Made by a program: the position numbers and the translations under genes. From Andrena cerasifolii (lineage: Eukaryota > Arthropoda > Insecta > Hymenoptera > Andrenidae): a stretch of DNA of 64,000 bases. Each line of letters begins with the position of its first letter. Positions within the stretch are counted from its first letter, which is position 1. This document shows, one piece after another, positions 49,700 through 61,713 of this stretch. The DNA lies in NCBI RefSeq assembly GCF_050908995.1, contig NC_135118.1, positions 17,679,501-17,743,500 on the forward strand, in the 5' to 3' direction. Below the pieces are notes generated by a model, which was given only the letters and a program-made list of their open reading frames with translations, ran no database searches and was not told where the DNA came from.

Positions 49700-50335
49700 A
49701 ATTGCCAAAAAAAAAATTGTCGGGATGTTCAAATTTGTTCACATTATTAAACGCTGAAGATGGCCCTGCGTAGTGCGCAGCTGTAGTCGGTGTACGTAGT
49801 ACCAGTTGAATCAATCATCTGAAAGCAAAATGCTTTGGGGTGAGTAATTCCCACACCAAAATCTACAGCATGGAACTTGACTGTCGAATTTAAACAAAAA
49901 TTGTGAAAGTTACACACGACTCAATTTTTTCCCAAATTTTTACGAAAAAAAATCGTCTTTAATCAGTTATAAAATGTTTTACAAACATCCAATGTTGATG
50001 CGGAAATTCCATGCTTTAGAGAAAGGAATTATACACCTGCAGTTAAAATTTCAAGTGAAAATATTCATTCGTTCAAAAGCTATGATGTACACGGTGATGT
50101 GCGGTGTTTAAAAATGTAGTTTCGAGATAAACGGCTTCAAAGTTAAGTCCTCTACGCCAATACCGTTCTGCGAGACCGTTACTCGGCGGTGCAGTCAGTT
50201 CAAGGCTATAATTTCCGTAATTATTCGAATATCCTCGTGAAGCTTTGTTGCAAATGTTCACAAAGGATCGCACTTTCAGAATTAATAGTAATAAAAAAAA
50301 TCGATTTTTCGAGATTTCAGTAGTCCTGTATCCCC
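49700..50335. mobile_element. Possible one-ended TTAA-type repeat remnant
   Basis: The right end (TCAGTAGTCCTGTATCCCC followed by TTAA at 50336) looks like the terminus of the TTAA-flanked G-run families in this window. The preceding sequence includes the AAAAAAAATCGATTTTTCGAG motif also seen near the ends of the GGCCTACCTAG elements. I found no matching left end, so the left boundary given is arbitrary. Confidence 0.25.
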
Positions 50336-51313
50336 TTAACACAACTCTGTGGCATAATTTACATTCAAGCTTGCCAGTCCCAAAGTCCTGAAAACCTGCC
50401 GCGAGTTCTACTGATTTATTTAACCCCCCAAAATTTCCGCCTTGCTTGCCGCATTACTCAACTAACGAACTCCATCTACCACCCTACCACTCGAACTTTC
50501 CCCATCAAGCTCCCGCTGGACGCGAAAAAGCGTGGGAACGGTGGCCCGGTGATAAAAATCAACCACCGTAACCAGTCTCCAATAAAGCAGATTCATGCCC
50601 GGCGCGAAGCTGCTTCCAGCCATTATTTCAGCTTAAAAAGAGACGTCTGATTAATTTCTCGCGCGTCTCGCTTTAATCTGAACGGGAGGCCGGGGATATC
50701 GATCAAGCACGTCGACGCAAGGGGTAGTTTCGAACGTCAGAGCGATCCTGGAGGTGGAGGGGAAGTCCCTTCCGTTTACCCGCAATGGAGGTAGTCGAGG
50801 ATGGGCCTGAAGCAATATATCGCTGGCTATCGATGTTTTCGTGACTCTTCAAATCGTGGGATACAGGTGGACCTCGATCAATCTTGTCCGATGGTCATTG
50901 TACGGAGGAAAAGTTACTCACGCGTCACCAGATGTGTGAGGCCCCCGACGGTCGTTCGTTGTCGCTCAATAAAAGAGAGGGAAATCAGGCCGTGACGTTA
51001 ATGGTGCTTTTCAACTGGGGTGTCCCCACCACCCCCCTCCGCACCCCCGTTTCACCCACCGCCGCCCCTGTATCAGTGTAGCTCTACTTCCGCGTCACGA
51101 TTTCTGATAATCGATTTTACCAGCTGGCTAGAAATCACCGGGCGTCCTCGAGCTAGTTTTTTCTTCCCTGCCACATCATAAAGTGCATTGATCCCGATGT
51201 TTTTATCCTTATAGGATCGGTCGGGTGGTGATATCGGAGTTTTCGTTTAGCGGAGACACCGTAAAAGCGACGTGGTGCCGCGTCGTTGGGTAAATGAACT
51301 CGGGAACGTTTGG

Positions 51314-51970
51314 CTACACGTGAAAAATATCGCGACAGCCCGGGCCGTTTTTCAGCCGCCCTCCATTTCGCTTCGACAGTGTCGACCCTCTGAGCCACAG
51401 TAGCATTAATCTGAAATTAGTTTCTTGGAAGATCGTTGGGAGTAATTCAGGCGTAAAAATTCCGAAGGTGTCTGTCTCTCTACGTCTGTCTTTATCTGCT
51501 TCACCTCCTTTTGTCCATTTTGGGTATGTACTAGGTGTATTGGAGTACAGGTGTACTAGTACCAGTATTAGGAGGAGCCGGCATATGTACACAGAACGTG
51601 CACTGCAAGTACGCGTACACGCAACAACGTATACGCAATTTGAGGGGTGCCGAAGTACGCAGCATCCGCGATAAGGAGAGCGCGCAGGATTGCGTTCCGA
51701 CGCATGCGTTATGGTCGCGAAGTAATTCCTTCTTTTACTCCGAAAAGTGATTGGTCCCTTTGAGGCTGTATTACTCAATCTGTACAACGTATAAGTATGA
51801 TCAATGGCATGTAGCGAGATCATCTCCCCGCACGCAAATCGTTCGCGGTCACGCCGGCGCCCCGATCCCAGCACGCGCACGGAGATTGCGCGGCAGCGAC
51901 ACGCCCCGAAGTACTTTAACCATCCAACAGGTGGCGCTAGTACGCCGATCCTAGGAAATTTACGCGGCAA
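51314..51970 (-). other. Unrecognised 218-codon ORF, the longest in the window
   Basis: This minus-strand frame contains a hydrophobic stretch (ICRLLLILVLVHLY) that could span a membrane and about ten cysteines, but matches no family I know. It starts in the repeat-rich CTCF-motif area, and three short plus-strand frames overlap it. Chance is the leading explanation. Confidence 0.2.
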
Positions 51971-52060
51971 CAGTTGGCACCTCCCACCACCACGAAATTA
52001 CGTACAGCGACATCTACACTTACCCCCACCACTGCAAAAAATGACGTACAGCGCCATCTA
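51929..52060. promoter_or_regulatory. Cluster of CTCF-like motifs
   Basis: AGGTGGCGCTAG (51929-51940) matches the core recognised by insect CTCF. CAGCGACATCTA (52005-52016, one mismatch) and CAGCGCCATCTA (52049-52060) are the same core on the opposite strand (TAGATGGCGCTG). A CCACCAC or CCCCCACCAC block lies 22-27 bp before each of the last two. This is a motif match only; occupancy is unknown. Confidence 0.45.
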
Positions 52061-52072
52061 CAATTGGAGGGC

Positions 52073-52718
52073 CGAGATTCATAGTGGTATAAGTCACTCG
52101 TTCGGTGTTCCGCGTACAGTAATGTTTTGCGTTTTTTGTTATAAAAAGCTCTACGTATATATTGCAGTTGTGGGAACACATTTAAAGGCACAACATACTA
52201 CCATTCTAAATATGTATATACTTAAAAAGAAGTTTCGTACAATCTAGGAAGGAATTATACACTATTATGTTTATAAGCGTTTCATTTATGGACGTAATGA
52301 ATATAGTTTTACGAAAATAACATTACTAAGTTGTTAAAATGATATGTAATCTTTTGTATAATATGTACTGTAATATGTTCCCCCTTTCGCCAATTTGTCA
52401 AAATGGACCGTGATCTCCTATTTCATTTGAGGTCCTAATAGGAATGATGAATTGGTGGGATATATTCAATAGGTGTAACATATCTCTTTTTTTAAATATT
52501 TACTGCGGAACACCGCACGAGTGACTTACACCTGTATGTTTCGAAACGTTCTGCTCTTGTTAGTTGATTGCGAAAGAGAAATGTTCTTATTTGTCAGTTA
52601 AAAATGAAGTTGTAACTTAATTCACTATGAAAGTAAACAGATGGAGTCTTTAAGACTTGAAAACTGTTATTAACTCGAATTATCAAAATTTGGACTTATA
52701 CCACTATGATTCTCAGCT
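52073..52718. mobile_element. Nested inverted-repeat element, arms AGTGGTATAAGTCACTCG
   Basis: The segment GATTCATAGTGGTATAAGTC (52076-52095) reappears inverted at 52693-52716, and the adjoining AAGTCACTCGTTCGGTGTTC (52091-52110) reappears inverted at 52507-52526. The inside is AT-rich and non-coding. This looks like an inverted-repeat element with a second, partial inverted end outside it. No clear target duplication was found. Confidence 0.5.
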
Positions 52719-52752
52719 TCCCAATTACCCCCACCACCAACTCTTGCGCGCA

Positions 52753-52764
52753 CAGCGCCATCTA
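52753..52764 (-). promoter_or_regulatory. CTCF-like motif, third copy of the CCACCAC module
   Basis: CAGCGCCATCTA is identical to the site at 52049, with ACCCCCACCAC starting 26 bp before it. The spacing and order match the upstream module, so the whole of about 45 bp is a direct repeat rather than an isolated chance site. Confidence 0.45.
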
Positions 52765-54768
52765 GGACTCCCCCTTCCACTACACCCGCTCTCCAGCGAA
52801 CATAATAGCCCCCTTCTCCGCCCAACTCGATACACCCCCCCTTCCGCCCTGGCCTAGAACTCTCATAGTATACTTACATATAATCATTTCCAGTAACTAT
52901 ATACTTTCTTCAAAATCGTTTTCGTCCAAAGTGTATGTTATAACCACGTTTAAATGTTCAGCTTACGATTTGCCGTGAAAACGTGGTACACCTATGTATG
53001 TCACAGCTTACAACGATTACTGGAGTGAAATGAACGGCTACATGCACAGAGCCGTGCGCGCGCGTGTACGCAGATTTGACCGGCGAGATACGAATTTAAT
53101 AGCATACACCAGCGAGACTTTAATGTGACGCATAAATCCGTTTTTACCCGCGCCGTAATTTCTGGACCATCGACGTAACTCTGGCCGATCGATTTCGGTG
53201 ACGATAAATTGTTCACCCTCTCGTTCGTACGTGCCGCGCGTTCGATGCCCCCCTTTGTTGCTTGCCACCACAGCGGCGTCATAAATAATTAATTAACTTG
53301 CGAAGCTAGTCGGTCAATTGCGAGCAGTAATTAATGAAAAACGCACGAAAGGGAAGCAGACGGTTGGCAGCGAGAAAATTGAACCGATTGTTTGTGCTCT
53401 CCAGGGTGGAAGACGCGAGGGGTTGTAGCGTTGTCGCGCGGAGGAGGTACTGCAATTCGTAATCGTTTCCTCGCGGATCTGGTTTCGAAAACGTGGAAAA
53501 TCAGTTGTTGCAATTAGAGTATCTATCACATAATTCGTTGATGATGATTATTACTATCCTTTCCACCTTCTTGCTTCGAATACAAGCGGATGTGTAATTA
53601 ATTTCAGGCGACTTTATGGAAGATAATTACATTCTGCCATGCATATGTGCGCACTATATTTCTATAAATGTTTCATTTGCCAAACTGTCGTATCCACAAA
53701 CGGAAACTCCTATCATATGAGCGTTTCATTTAGAGCCCCGCAACAACGATGTCCCTATCTGTTAATATCCAGCGTTCCTATTTACAAAGGGACAATTTTC
53801 CTGTCAAAAACAATAGAAACCAGATCTGTTTTTGATTTCTCAGAATCGTTTAGCCTACCCCAGTGCGCGAGCCCTGCAGTTTCATTAACAGGGAGTGATC
53901 AAACATGAGCTGAAGCTGAATTACAGAGAGAATACGATAGGTATTATAGCTGTTTGATAGTTCAAATAAACCTGTTCCCAATGCCTCGAGTGCAGATGTG
54001 TCTGATTACGTATCCGCATAATCCACCCTCCGGAAATCAACGTTCCAGCAAGCAGCGTTCTGCCGCGCGCTTCGGAACGTCGCTCGAGAGGGAGCCATCC
54101 GTCCGAGACTGAAACGGAAAGCATGAAATCGGAATGACCTCGATGTCAGTACGTTCACGAATTCATGCAAGAAGAAAATGGGTCCGAAGGGGCTGAGAAG
54201 ACGCGCCTGCACTATCGATTCGCGAGTCGAAAGCAAAGCGGAGACGTATCCTTCTCTCTGATGGCTTATGACACTCGCGGAGGAGACGTGCTCGTCGGGA
54301 GTGGGGCGAAATGTAGCAGCCAGGGCAAAGTAACGCAATAAATCGTCGATGCACGTTACAGGGGTATGCAAAGGACAACTGGAAAAATACGAAAGTGGGA
54401 CGCGGCTGGCCTGGCATCGCAAAGCTGCAGCGATAAAAGTGAATTTACATGGAATCTCGTAAGCCTGATTCGGAGTCGGCTGTGCGCCGCGAATCGTAGC
54501 GGCTTGTCGAGCAAAGGAAAGGAAGGCAAGGCTCCCGCATTATTATGAATACTTCGTGACCGAACTGTCGCGATTACACGCTGCTTTCGCGGGCAAACGC
54601 CGTGTCCCGTGAATTATTTTGCTTGTGACAGAGGACCATCTGGGTCAGCTGTTCCGCTAGGAGAATGGGAGGAAAAATCTTTCCAGAGTGCTTAACTAAA
54701 GGACACTTTAAATATACGAATTTCGCTCCACTTTCGGCGGTTACAGTTCACAATATTAATTACCCGTA

Positions 54769-55639
54769 GGGGAGACCGGGGCTAAAAGTTCCAGCGGTAA
54801 ATTGTTCGGACGGCTCTATCTTCAAAATAAGAAGAGCGTTGTACTTTAAATTATTTTTTCCGCGTGAGTTGATCACGCCACTATGTCGCCCACTTTAATA
54901 GCGTCCGCTTCAGCGAATCCTGTGGTTGTAAGCAAGGACCTATTAGTCGCGTACCAGATAAGTAAAAAAATTTCTATCATTATTTTTTGGTCTATTTCAA
55001 TTACTTAACGTCGATATTATTGATTGATTCGTTTTTATGGATCAAATGACATTTAAGAACATGATTAGTAGATTATAGTTTTTATACCACAATGTTTATG
55101 GTTATTATACCGTTTTGGTTTTCTTTTAAAGATAATACATTTTTATTGGTCTGAATCTTCATAAATAAACATTATTGTTCCGTCGGGGCGTTTTTACCGC
55201 AGGCCACCCCGACGCAAAGGAGTAGAATAATTAGACGGGCGCACACACGACACAACTGTATTTCCGGTGTACAGGGCAACAGCAATAGATTACAATGTTA
55301 CGAGCCCGGTGCTCGCAACATTACTAATAAAATTCTGTTTCATTTCATTAGAAAATGAAGTATTTCATTAAAAGGCAACTTTTATATCTTAGTAACAACT
55401 TACCCCAATGCGATAACAACTTGCCCCATAAAGGGGTAAGAAGTTCCGCTTCGATCAGCCACGAATAAATTACTTTCCATGAAAAACCTATTAAAATAAT
55501 TATATCAAATACAAGCTTAAAATCAGAAAATATCATAAACTTAACAAGAAATTAGTCAATAGTGAAGAGAATAACTGCATTATTTTCCAGTCATTTTTTA
55601 TGTTTTATGGAAATCGGAACTTTTAGCCCCAGTCTCCCC
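54769..55639. mobile_element. TAGGGGAGACC element (word GCTAAAAGTTCC), 871 bp
   Basis: The left end is GGGGAGACCGGGGCTAAAAG and the right end, read inward, GGGGAGACTGGGGCTAAAAG, with TTC following in both; TA flanks both. Near the right third, AACAACTTACCCC, CAACTTGCCCC and GGGGTAAGAAGTTCCG (about 55392-55448) repeat the element's own word in both orientations. The middle is AT-rich and non-coding. Confidence 0.8.
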
Positions 55640-58600
55640 TACTATCTTGCTAAATGAAGCGATCGAATAGCGGCAAATTATTACACCTACTCTGTTATGC
55701 CGTTTACGTTCTGTATTACTTTTCAAATTTAATCTTCGCATCAGAAAAAGGCATAAAAGTAATTTCTTCTTTCAACTACACGCAAAGTAGCAGTTCTTAC
55801 TCGCAAACATCAAATTCGGTATTTACCTCCTTTCCATAGAATATTCAACAGTACTGCTCACAAATTTTTCGAAGCTTTCGGTCGTAAGTTTCAGTCACGA
55901 CACGCGAATTGCAGAATATTTCAAGCTTCATATCTCGTCGATATCCAGCGATTTGGCATTTTCAAACGAAGCTTCCCCTCGCTTTTGACAGTTTCTGTGA
56001 GCAACCATTGGACGGTCCGCAGTCATTAAACACACCGTTTCCAATATCGGCCGTGGCTTTAGGACTCTGACGCGTTTGATGGTTCAAATTACGCGCGACT
56101 GCTTTCCGCGCGGTATTATGCGCATTTCAAACCCACGATGCAAACGCGACAGTGGTGCGACTCTGGAGAAGAGACTGCAACTTTTGCAGAAGCAGAGGAC
56201 AGATTCTTGTAGACTTACATTCCTGGAGTTACCTGAGCTCGCCTTAGAATTTAATAAAATTATGCATGCTTTACTGTCAGCTTCGAGTGGAGAATCAAGG
56301 AAACAGAAGACTTGAAACGGAAACGAAAATACTTAAAACCAAGTTTTCAACGTCACAAACATATTATCTGAACGCGACGTGGGCTACGAGTAAAATAAAC
56401 TTGAAAATAGGAAATGGAAAACGCAGGGAATCTTGCTCACTGTACATAGACTGCATACAAGAAGATTTTTCAAAGAAATTACAACTTATTTAAAAACCCT
56501 AGTTCCGTTTCTTTGTTGTTTATACAAACATGTACGAACTCCGCAGTTATTTTCACTTTAGGGCCGTGCAGTTTTTGGGCTTTACGAAAGCCACGGAAAT
56601 AACTGTAACGTTAATTAAAACTATGTAAACGCTCGCAGTCGATATTAATTAAACACGGCTGGCAGAGGCTCGTTGCTAATGGTTCGTTGGTAAATAACAT
56701 CGAACGACCGGATGAATCACAGTGAGGGATTAAATATTTTACCCAGGGCATTACATTTTTCACGAAATACAGGATTTTGCTGCATTATTCGTCGCTGAAG
56801 CAATTCCTCTACCTGTTGATACGAAGCGATTTGCCTCGCCGCAAGGTGTCCGATTATTATTAGTGGCTTGACAATTCCGCGCAGATACGTGCGTGGAACG
56901 TGCCCCTCTTTCCCGAACTCATAACGAAACACTAACTCTTTCTTATCTCCTAGCAACGGCGCAAAACCGCTTAAGAGATTAACAGAATTCATTTGCGAAC
57001 AGAAGATTAGCATGGAGTACTCGTATACAACCTCCTACTTCCTCGAGCGTCTTTTTCAGCGCGCTGTGCCATCGATACTTTCGCATTGAAGGAGTGAAGC
57101 CGTAGCATCACATTTGTGCCTTCACAAAGGAACCATTTCCATGGTATGACGTTCCTCTGGATAGCATATAGCCTTTGCCAGTGCCATCCACCTATGTCTG
57201 CTGGAATAACGGGGATATCTTAGGCGGATGAGAGACATTGCCCGGGCCCTCTGTATCAGAGAAAAGATTTCGTAGGACGTCCGGGAGAATTCTTGTCCGC
57301 GTCATCGAGTTCCATCGAAGAGCTTCGGGTTCTCGTTGGCGACGGCGGGGTGGCAAACACGCTACATACACCTAAAGTCCAAAGCAGCTTTCGGCCGTGG
57401 CGAAATTTCCTCGAGGGATAAAGGGGCGCGCGGAGACCGTCCCTCGACTTACGGAGCTACAAAAATCGAGAGCACGTTTACCGGAATTTACATTTTTATA
57501 GAGCCGTGTCTTCGAAAGCGACGCTTATTTCCTTCTCCCTCGGTGGCTTCTAACGTCGAATGATTACTCGGCTGCGCTGCTTATACATGCGTATAAAACA
57601 TTTAAATGCAAAGCCACTCTGCTTCAGCCTACGCTCGGATCGGGGCGAAAATTTCACGGGAATCGGAGCCTATTCAACGCGGCTCGGCGGAATTTTTTTT
57701 AAGCTTCTAGCATATTTATTTTCGCTCGTGAAAATTGTCCCTTTACCCTCATTGTTCTTATTGTCTGCGTCTTTGTTCCCGTCGCCCCCGTGTCGTTGAA
57801 AGCCTCCCCATTCATTGTTAATTAATGGAAGCTTCGGAAGGGCACGTTCATCGCGCGATGTTTTATGAACTCGGAGAGCGCGGCGAAGTCAGCCGACGCA
57901 GCGAAAAATATTTATGGCATAAGTGAACGTGGAGGAGAAACGAAATGCAGGAGCTAAACATTTGAACGCAAACGGAACGGGGCTAGGGGAGTGTAAATCT
58001 CGTCGCATTTCATACACTACTGGGAATATTTATTGCGTCACTGGGATAAACGCGTTATCACTTATACCTCTCTTGTAAGAATAATTAGTAGTAGCTTGCT
58101 ATCCTGACCAAAAGAAGTTGGATAGGTACGATTTCATCATTTTATAATTTGAGAGTGATGCAATAAATATAGATAAGCCATGCGCGGAATAGCCATTCCG
58201 CTTAAACTTAAGCATAAAGGTTTCTATCTACAAAGGAGTCTCCAAGAAGAGCCTCCAACTACTTAGAGAAGAGGAACATTAAGAAACAATTAGTTTCCTC
58301 CGAAGAAAAGGGAGCCTAAGAAATGGGAAGTTTCGAGGAATGATTTCTAAAGTTGAGGAACCTCTACAGAAGAAGGAAACTAAGGAATAATGATTTTAAT
58401 ATACCTACACGAAGAGGGGAGGAACTGGAAATCTTGTTTCAACCTTATATCAACCGCGATACTTCGATCTTCGACCATAAAGTCGGCCCTTTACTATGAC
58501 CATGAATTCTCCGAGAAATAGCTTTCGAATAAAGGCACTATATACGTTTTGCTGCGTAGAATAGGCCCCTTAAGGACGTGTCGTGATCGTCGAGTGGTTC

Positions 58601-59637
58601 ATACCAGCTGGGGGTACAAAGAGGAAAGCATAAAGCCATCGATCGGTTACTTTCGTTTAGAGTTAGAGGAACTTCCAAAGCGATAGGACTGGCTTCTAAC
58701 AGGATGACGTTGAATAGCTCCTGCATCTTCGGGGCTTGATGAAATGGTCAGGGGATGTCAGATTGCGTTTCGCTTGATTGTCATCTTGCACGGCATTGAT
58801 TTGAAACAAACGTCTTCGAACGCCGGGACATTCCATAGTGGTTAATTATACAACCGTTGCAGCATGCTGGTACAATCGAACGAGGTCATCGAAGACTGAT
58901 TAGCTTCTCTGCTATGCGGGTTTCGCGTAACAAGGCTGCTCCTCGGAAAGGGATCCTTCGAGAGAAAACAGCGAGACGTACGACGAGTTTCTTCAGGGCT
59001 TTATTGCAAACAGGATCTAATTCTCGTAGAACGCTTTCGAAGCTTTTAAACTGTTTAATAGTATCCGCGTCTTCGTGTCAGCTGCCCCTCGGAAGAGTAT
59101 GGAATTATATAATCGCATTGCGAAACCTCCTGGTTTATCAAGAACCGTCGTAATTAATAATTGCAAAGCGAAACGCCACAGTGTTGTGCAAGATTCGCCA
59201 GTTGCCCCTTCGATAAAGAAATGCTTCTTTATATATACTCTGAATTAAGTTTACTCGATGCTATAACATTTCTTGCGCAAGTTGGCCTCAGTTCGGGGAA
59301 TTGAATTGTCTAGCTGTGTGTTTCCGTTCCTTGGAGCTATATCGACTGAGATTGTTCAATCGCTGTAAAATATATGGTTGTTGGAAACTTTTAATGAGGT
59401 TCCGTGAAAATTTAGTAAGAATAAAATGTTAAGGGAGGAATTTCGAAACGATGATTCAAGTACAACGTTTCGAGTACATTGTAATACAGAGCCGAGATCC
59501 TCTTAACAGCTTGAATGTTAAGAGCAACTTTAGAAATGACACCTTTAATACCCCACCTTCGGACAGCCACACGAACTGCGCAGTTTCTTGTTGCTTCGGT
59601 TTACAGTTTTCCGCCACTTTTCCACTTTCCTTGGTGC

Positions 59638-60436
59638 TACGGTTTGTCGGTTTTTATAAACCCGGTTTAAAACCCATTTTCTTTTTTATAAACTTGGGAA
59701 ATTCGAAAACAGGATTTTGAATATAAAAAAGCTGTTTGATATACTAGAATTAATATGTAAAAATGGAATAATTATTTAATTAAAAGCGATAACATTTTGC
59801 CTGAAATCGCCTCGGACACTAGCATATTGCAGTTGGTAACAGTTTACTATAAAACTAATCTTCATGAGTTGATATTTTCTGAAGAAAAATGCTAACTGAA
59901 ATAGGGATTTGTAATTTATACTTTGTACGGGGTTTAGTTACTTTATTTATTTTTTCCTTTCGTTTTGCATGCAGTGTATGTTATTGCGTTACATTATTTT
60001 TTTAGATTTATAAATATTAAATGAACTAAAAAATTGTACGGATTTGTAGGGATTTTTTTTTCTTTATTTGGTTTTGTATAGATAGGGTATATTTTATTTT
60101 GTTATATTTCTGTAATTCCATAAACATTAAAAAAAACTGATTTTTTTAAAAATATGTACAAACATATATTTACTATTTTAATTATATTTTTTTGTGAAAA
60201 ATCCAAAAACGGTTTAACCGGTTTTTGGGGAATAGTGGAATTCGAAAATCGGTTTAACCGGTTTTTGGGGAACAGTAGAATTCGAAAATCGGTTTAACCG
60301 GTTTTTGGGGAATAGTGGAATTCGAAAATCGGTTTTTGGGGAACAGTGGAATTCGAAAATTGGTTTAACCGGTTTTTGGGGAATAGTGGAATTCGAAAAC
60401 CGGTTTTTTCAAAAGTTGGTTTGTGTATAAACCCTA
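59638..60436. mobile_element. hAT-like element with 8-bp duplication CTTGGTGC (799 bp)
   Basis: The ends are TACGGTTTGTC and, read inward from the right, TAGGGTTTATA. Both flanks carry the same 8 bases, CTTGGTGC (59630-59637, 60437-60444), the duplication length expected of hAT transposons. The left end includes GGTTTTTATAAACCCGG, and the body is extremely AT-rich with no long ORF. A 40-bp minisatellite occupies the right end. Confidence 0.75.
60211..60401. repeat. 40-bp minisatellite, unit GGTTTAACCGGTTTTTGGGG ..
   Basis: Four full 40-bp units start at 60211, 60251, 60291 and 60362. A 30-bp unit at 60331 lacks one TAACCGGTTT block. Units differ by a few substitutions (AATAGTGG / AACAGTAG / AACAGTGG). 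Each full unit contains the near-palindrome CGGTTTAACCGG, similar to the element's own end. It lies just inside the right end of the hAT-like element. Confidence 0.9.
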
Positions 60437-61445
60437 CTTGGTGCGGCCACCTGCCTCAGAGACTTCCAGAGACCTCACCTGCTTTTCATATCTTTTACTG
60501 TCACATCATATGGTGAAACGCGATGAAATTAAAAATGTTCTTCCAAGTCATAACAAGAACTACTCCAATATTGAAATCAGCAATTTCTCCATAAAGCCTC
60601 CTTTTATTCGAAATTTATATTCGAAGATATTAAAAATTGATATTAAAAATTTATTCGAGTAATGCCCAGCACTGCTGTTGCAAGCCCCTAATAGCGGCAA
60701 TATCCTCTACGTACGCGGGAAGTCGACGAGCGGGTGCGCGATCGAAGCACGAGACACCTAATTTACCGAAGAACATTGTCGATATCGAAAGTTGCTCGTG
60801 CAAAGTAAGTTTTCTCGTAGCCCGTGGGACCGTCTCCGAGGGGCGTGCTGCCTGATTCTTCAAGAAGTTTGCGAGTCGCGGCAACCTCTTCTGCCCCCGT
60901 TCTCGCCCGTCGCTGACGTTTTTTCCACGCGGCCAGCCGTCCATCGGCGAAAGAAATTTCTATGACTTCGTTCCGCTCGCTGAGTCCGCTTTTTATTTCC
61001 CTCATGTCCGGTCCTTTGTAAATACTCAGCTACACGTGTGCCCACAGGTTGCCGCATCGGTGTACACAATAGTTTCGCGGTACCACAGACGAATCTTCCG
61101 CGCCATCGATTGGATTACGCGAGTGGCGCTCTTTTGTGCAGCGTAGCTCTAATAGCGCGGCAGCAGTTAAACAGAGGTGGATTTTCAGCCGAAACACAGG
61201 GCAGCCGTGTTTACAATGAAAGCAAATCCTGCCGTGCTTAAGGAAAAATCCGTCGAAAGTGTTTCGCCCCTTTCGTCGGATCTCGGTGGGTTTTCGGCGC
61301 TACCCTTTCGCCTGAAATTCCACTTCGGCTGTTTAGTTGATAGCTCCCCAGCTGCTTCTCGAAGTGGACGCTGATATCTCATCTTTACACTTTAGCAACC
61401 AAGAGAGTCGAACTGTACCGGCATCTTACATATATGTAGCTAAAT

Positions 61446-61713
61446 CAGGGCCGTTCCTGGGTTTTGGCCGCTCAGGTGCAAAAACAATATTGCCGCCCTT
61501 ATTAATTCAATATTCTTTAATTAAGAATTTAATATGCAGTGTTGACTTTTATATCTATACATACATAATTTTAAACAGTTATGATGCAAAAGAGTTTCGA
61601 TTATTATTCTTATTAATCAAAATTTTACATATAATAAACAGCCTCCGGCCGCCCCTACGTTTTGCCGACCAGGTGCGGCGGCACCTTTTGCACCCCCGCC
61701 AGGAACGGCCCTG
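61446..61713. mobile_element. hAT-type MITE, ends CAGGGCCGTTCCTGG (268 bp)
   Basis: The left end CAGGGCCGTTCCTGGG mirrors the right end CCAGGAACGGCCCTG, and the flanks AGCTAAAT and AGCTAAAG agree at 7 of 8 bases. Subterminal GC-rich stretches also pair (CAGGTGCAAAA .. TTTTGCAC; GCCGCCC .. GGCCGCC), while the centre is AT-rich and non-coding. It fits a non-autonomous hAT element. Confidence 0.82.

Noticed and set aside
60211..60401. Regular repeats resembling a CRISPR array
   Set aside because: Units are contiguous with no unique spacers, inside a transposon of an animal genome; it is a minisatellite.
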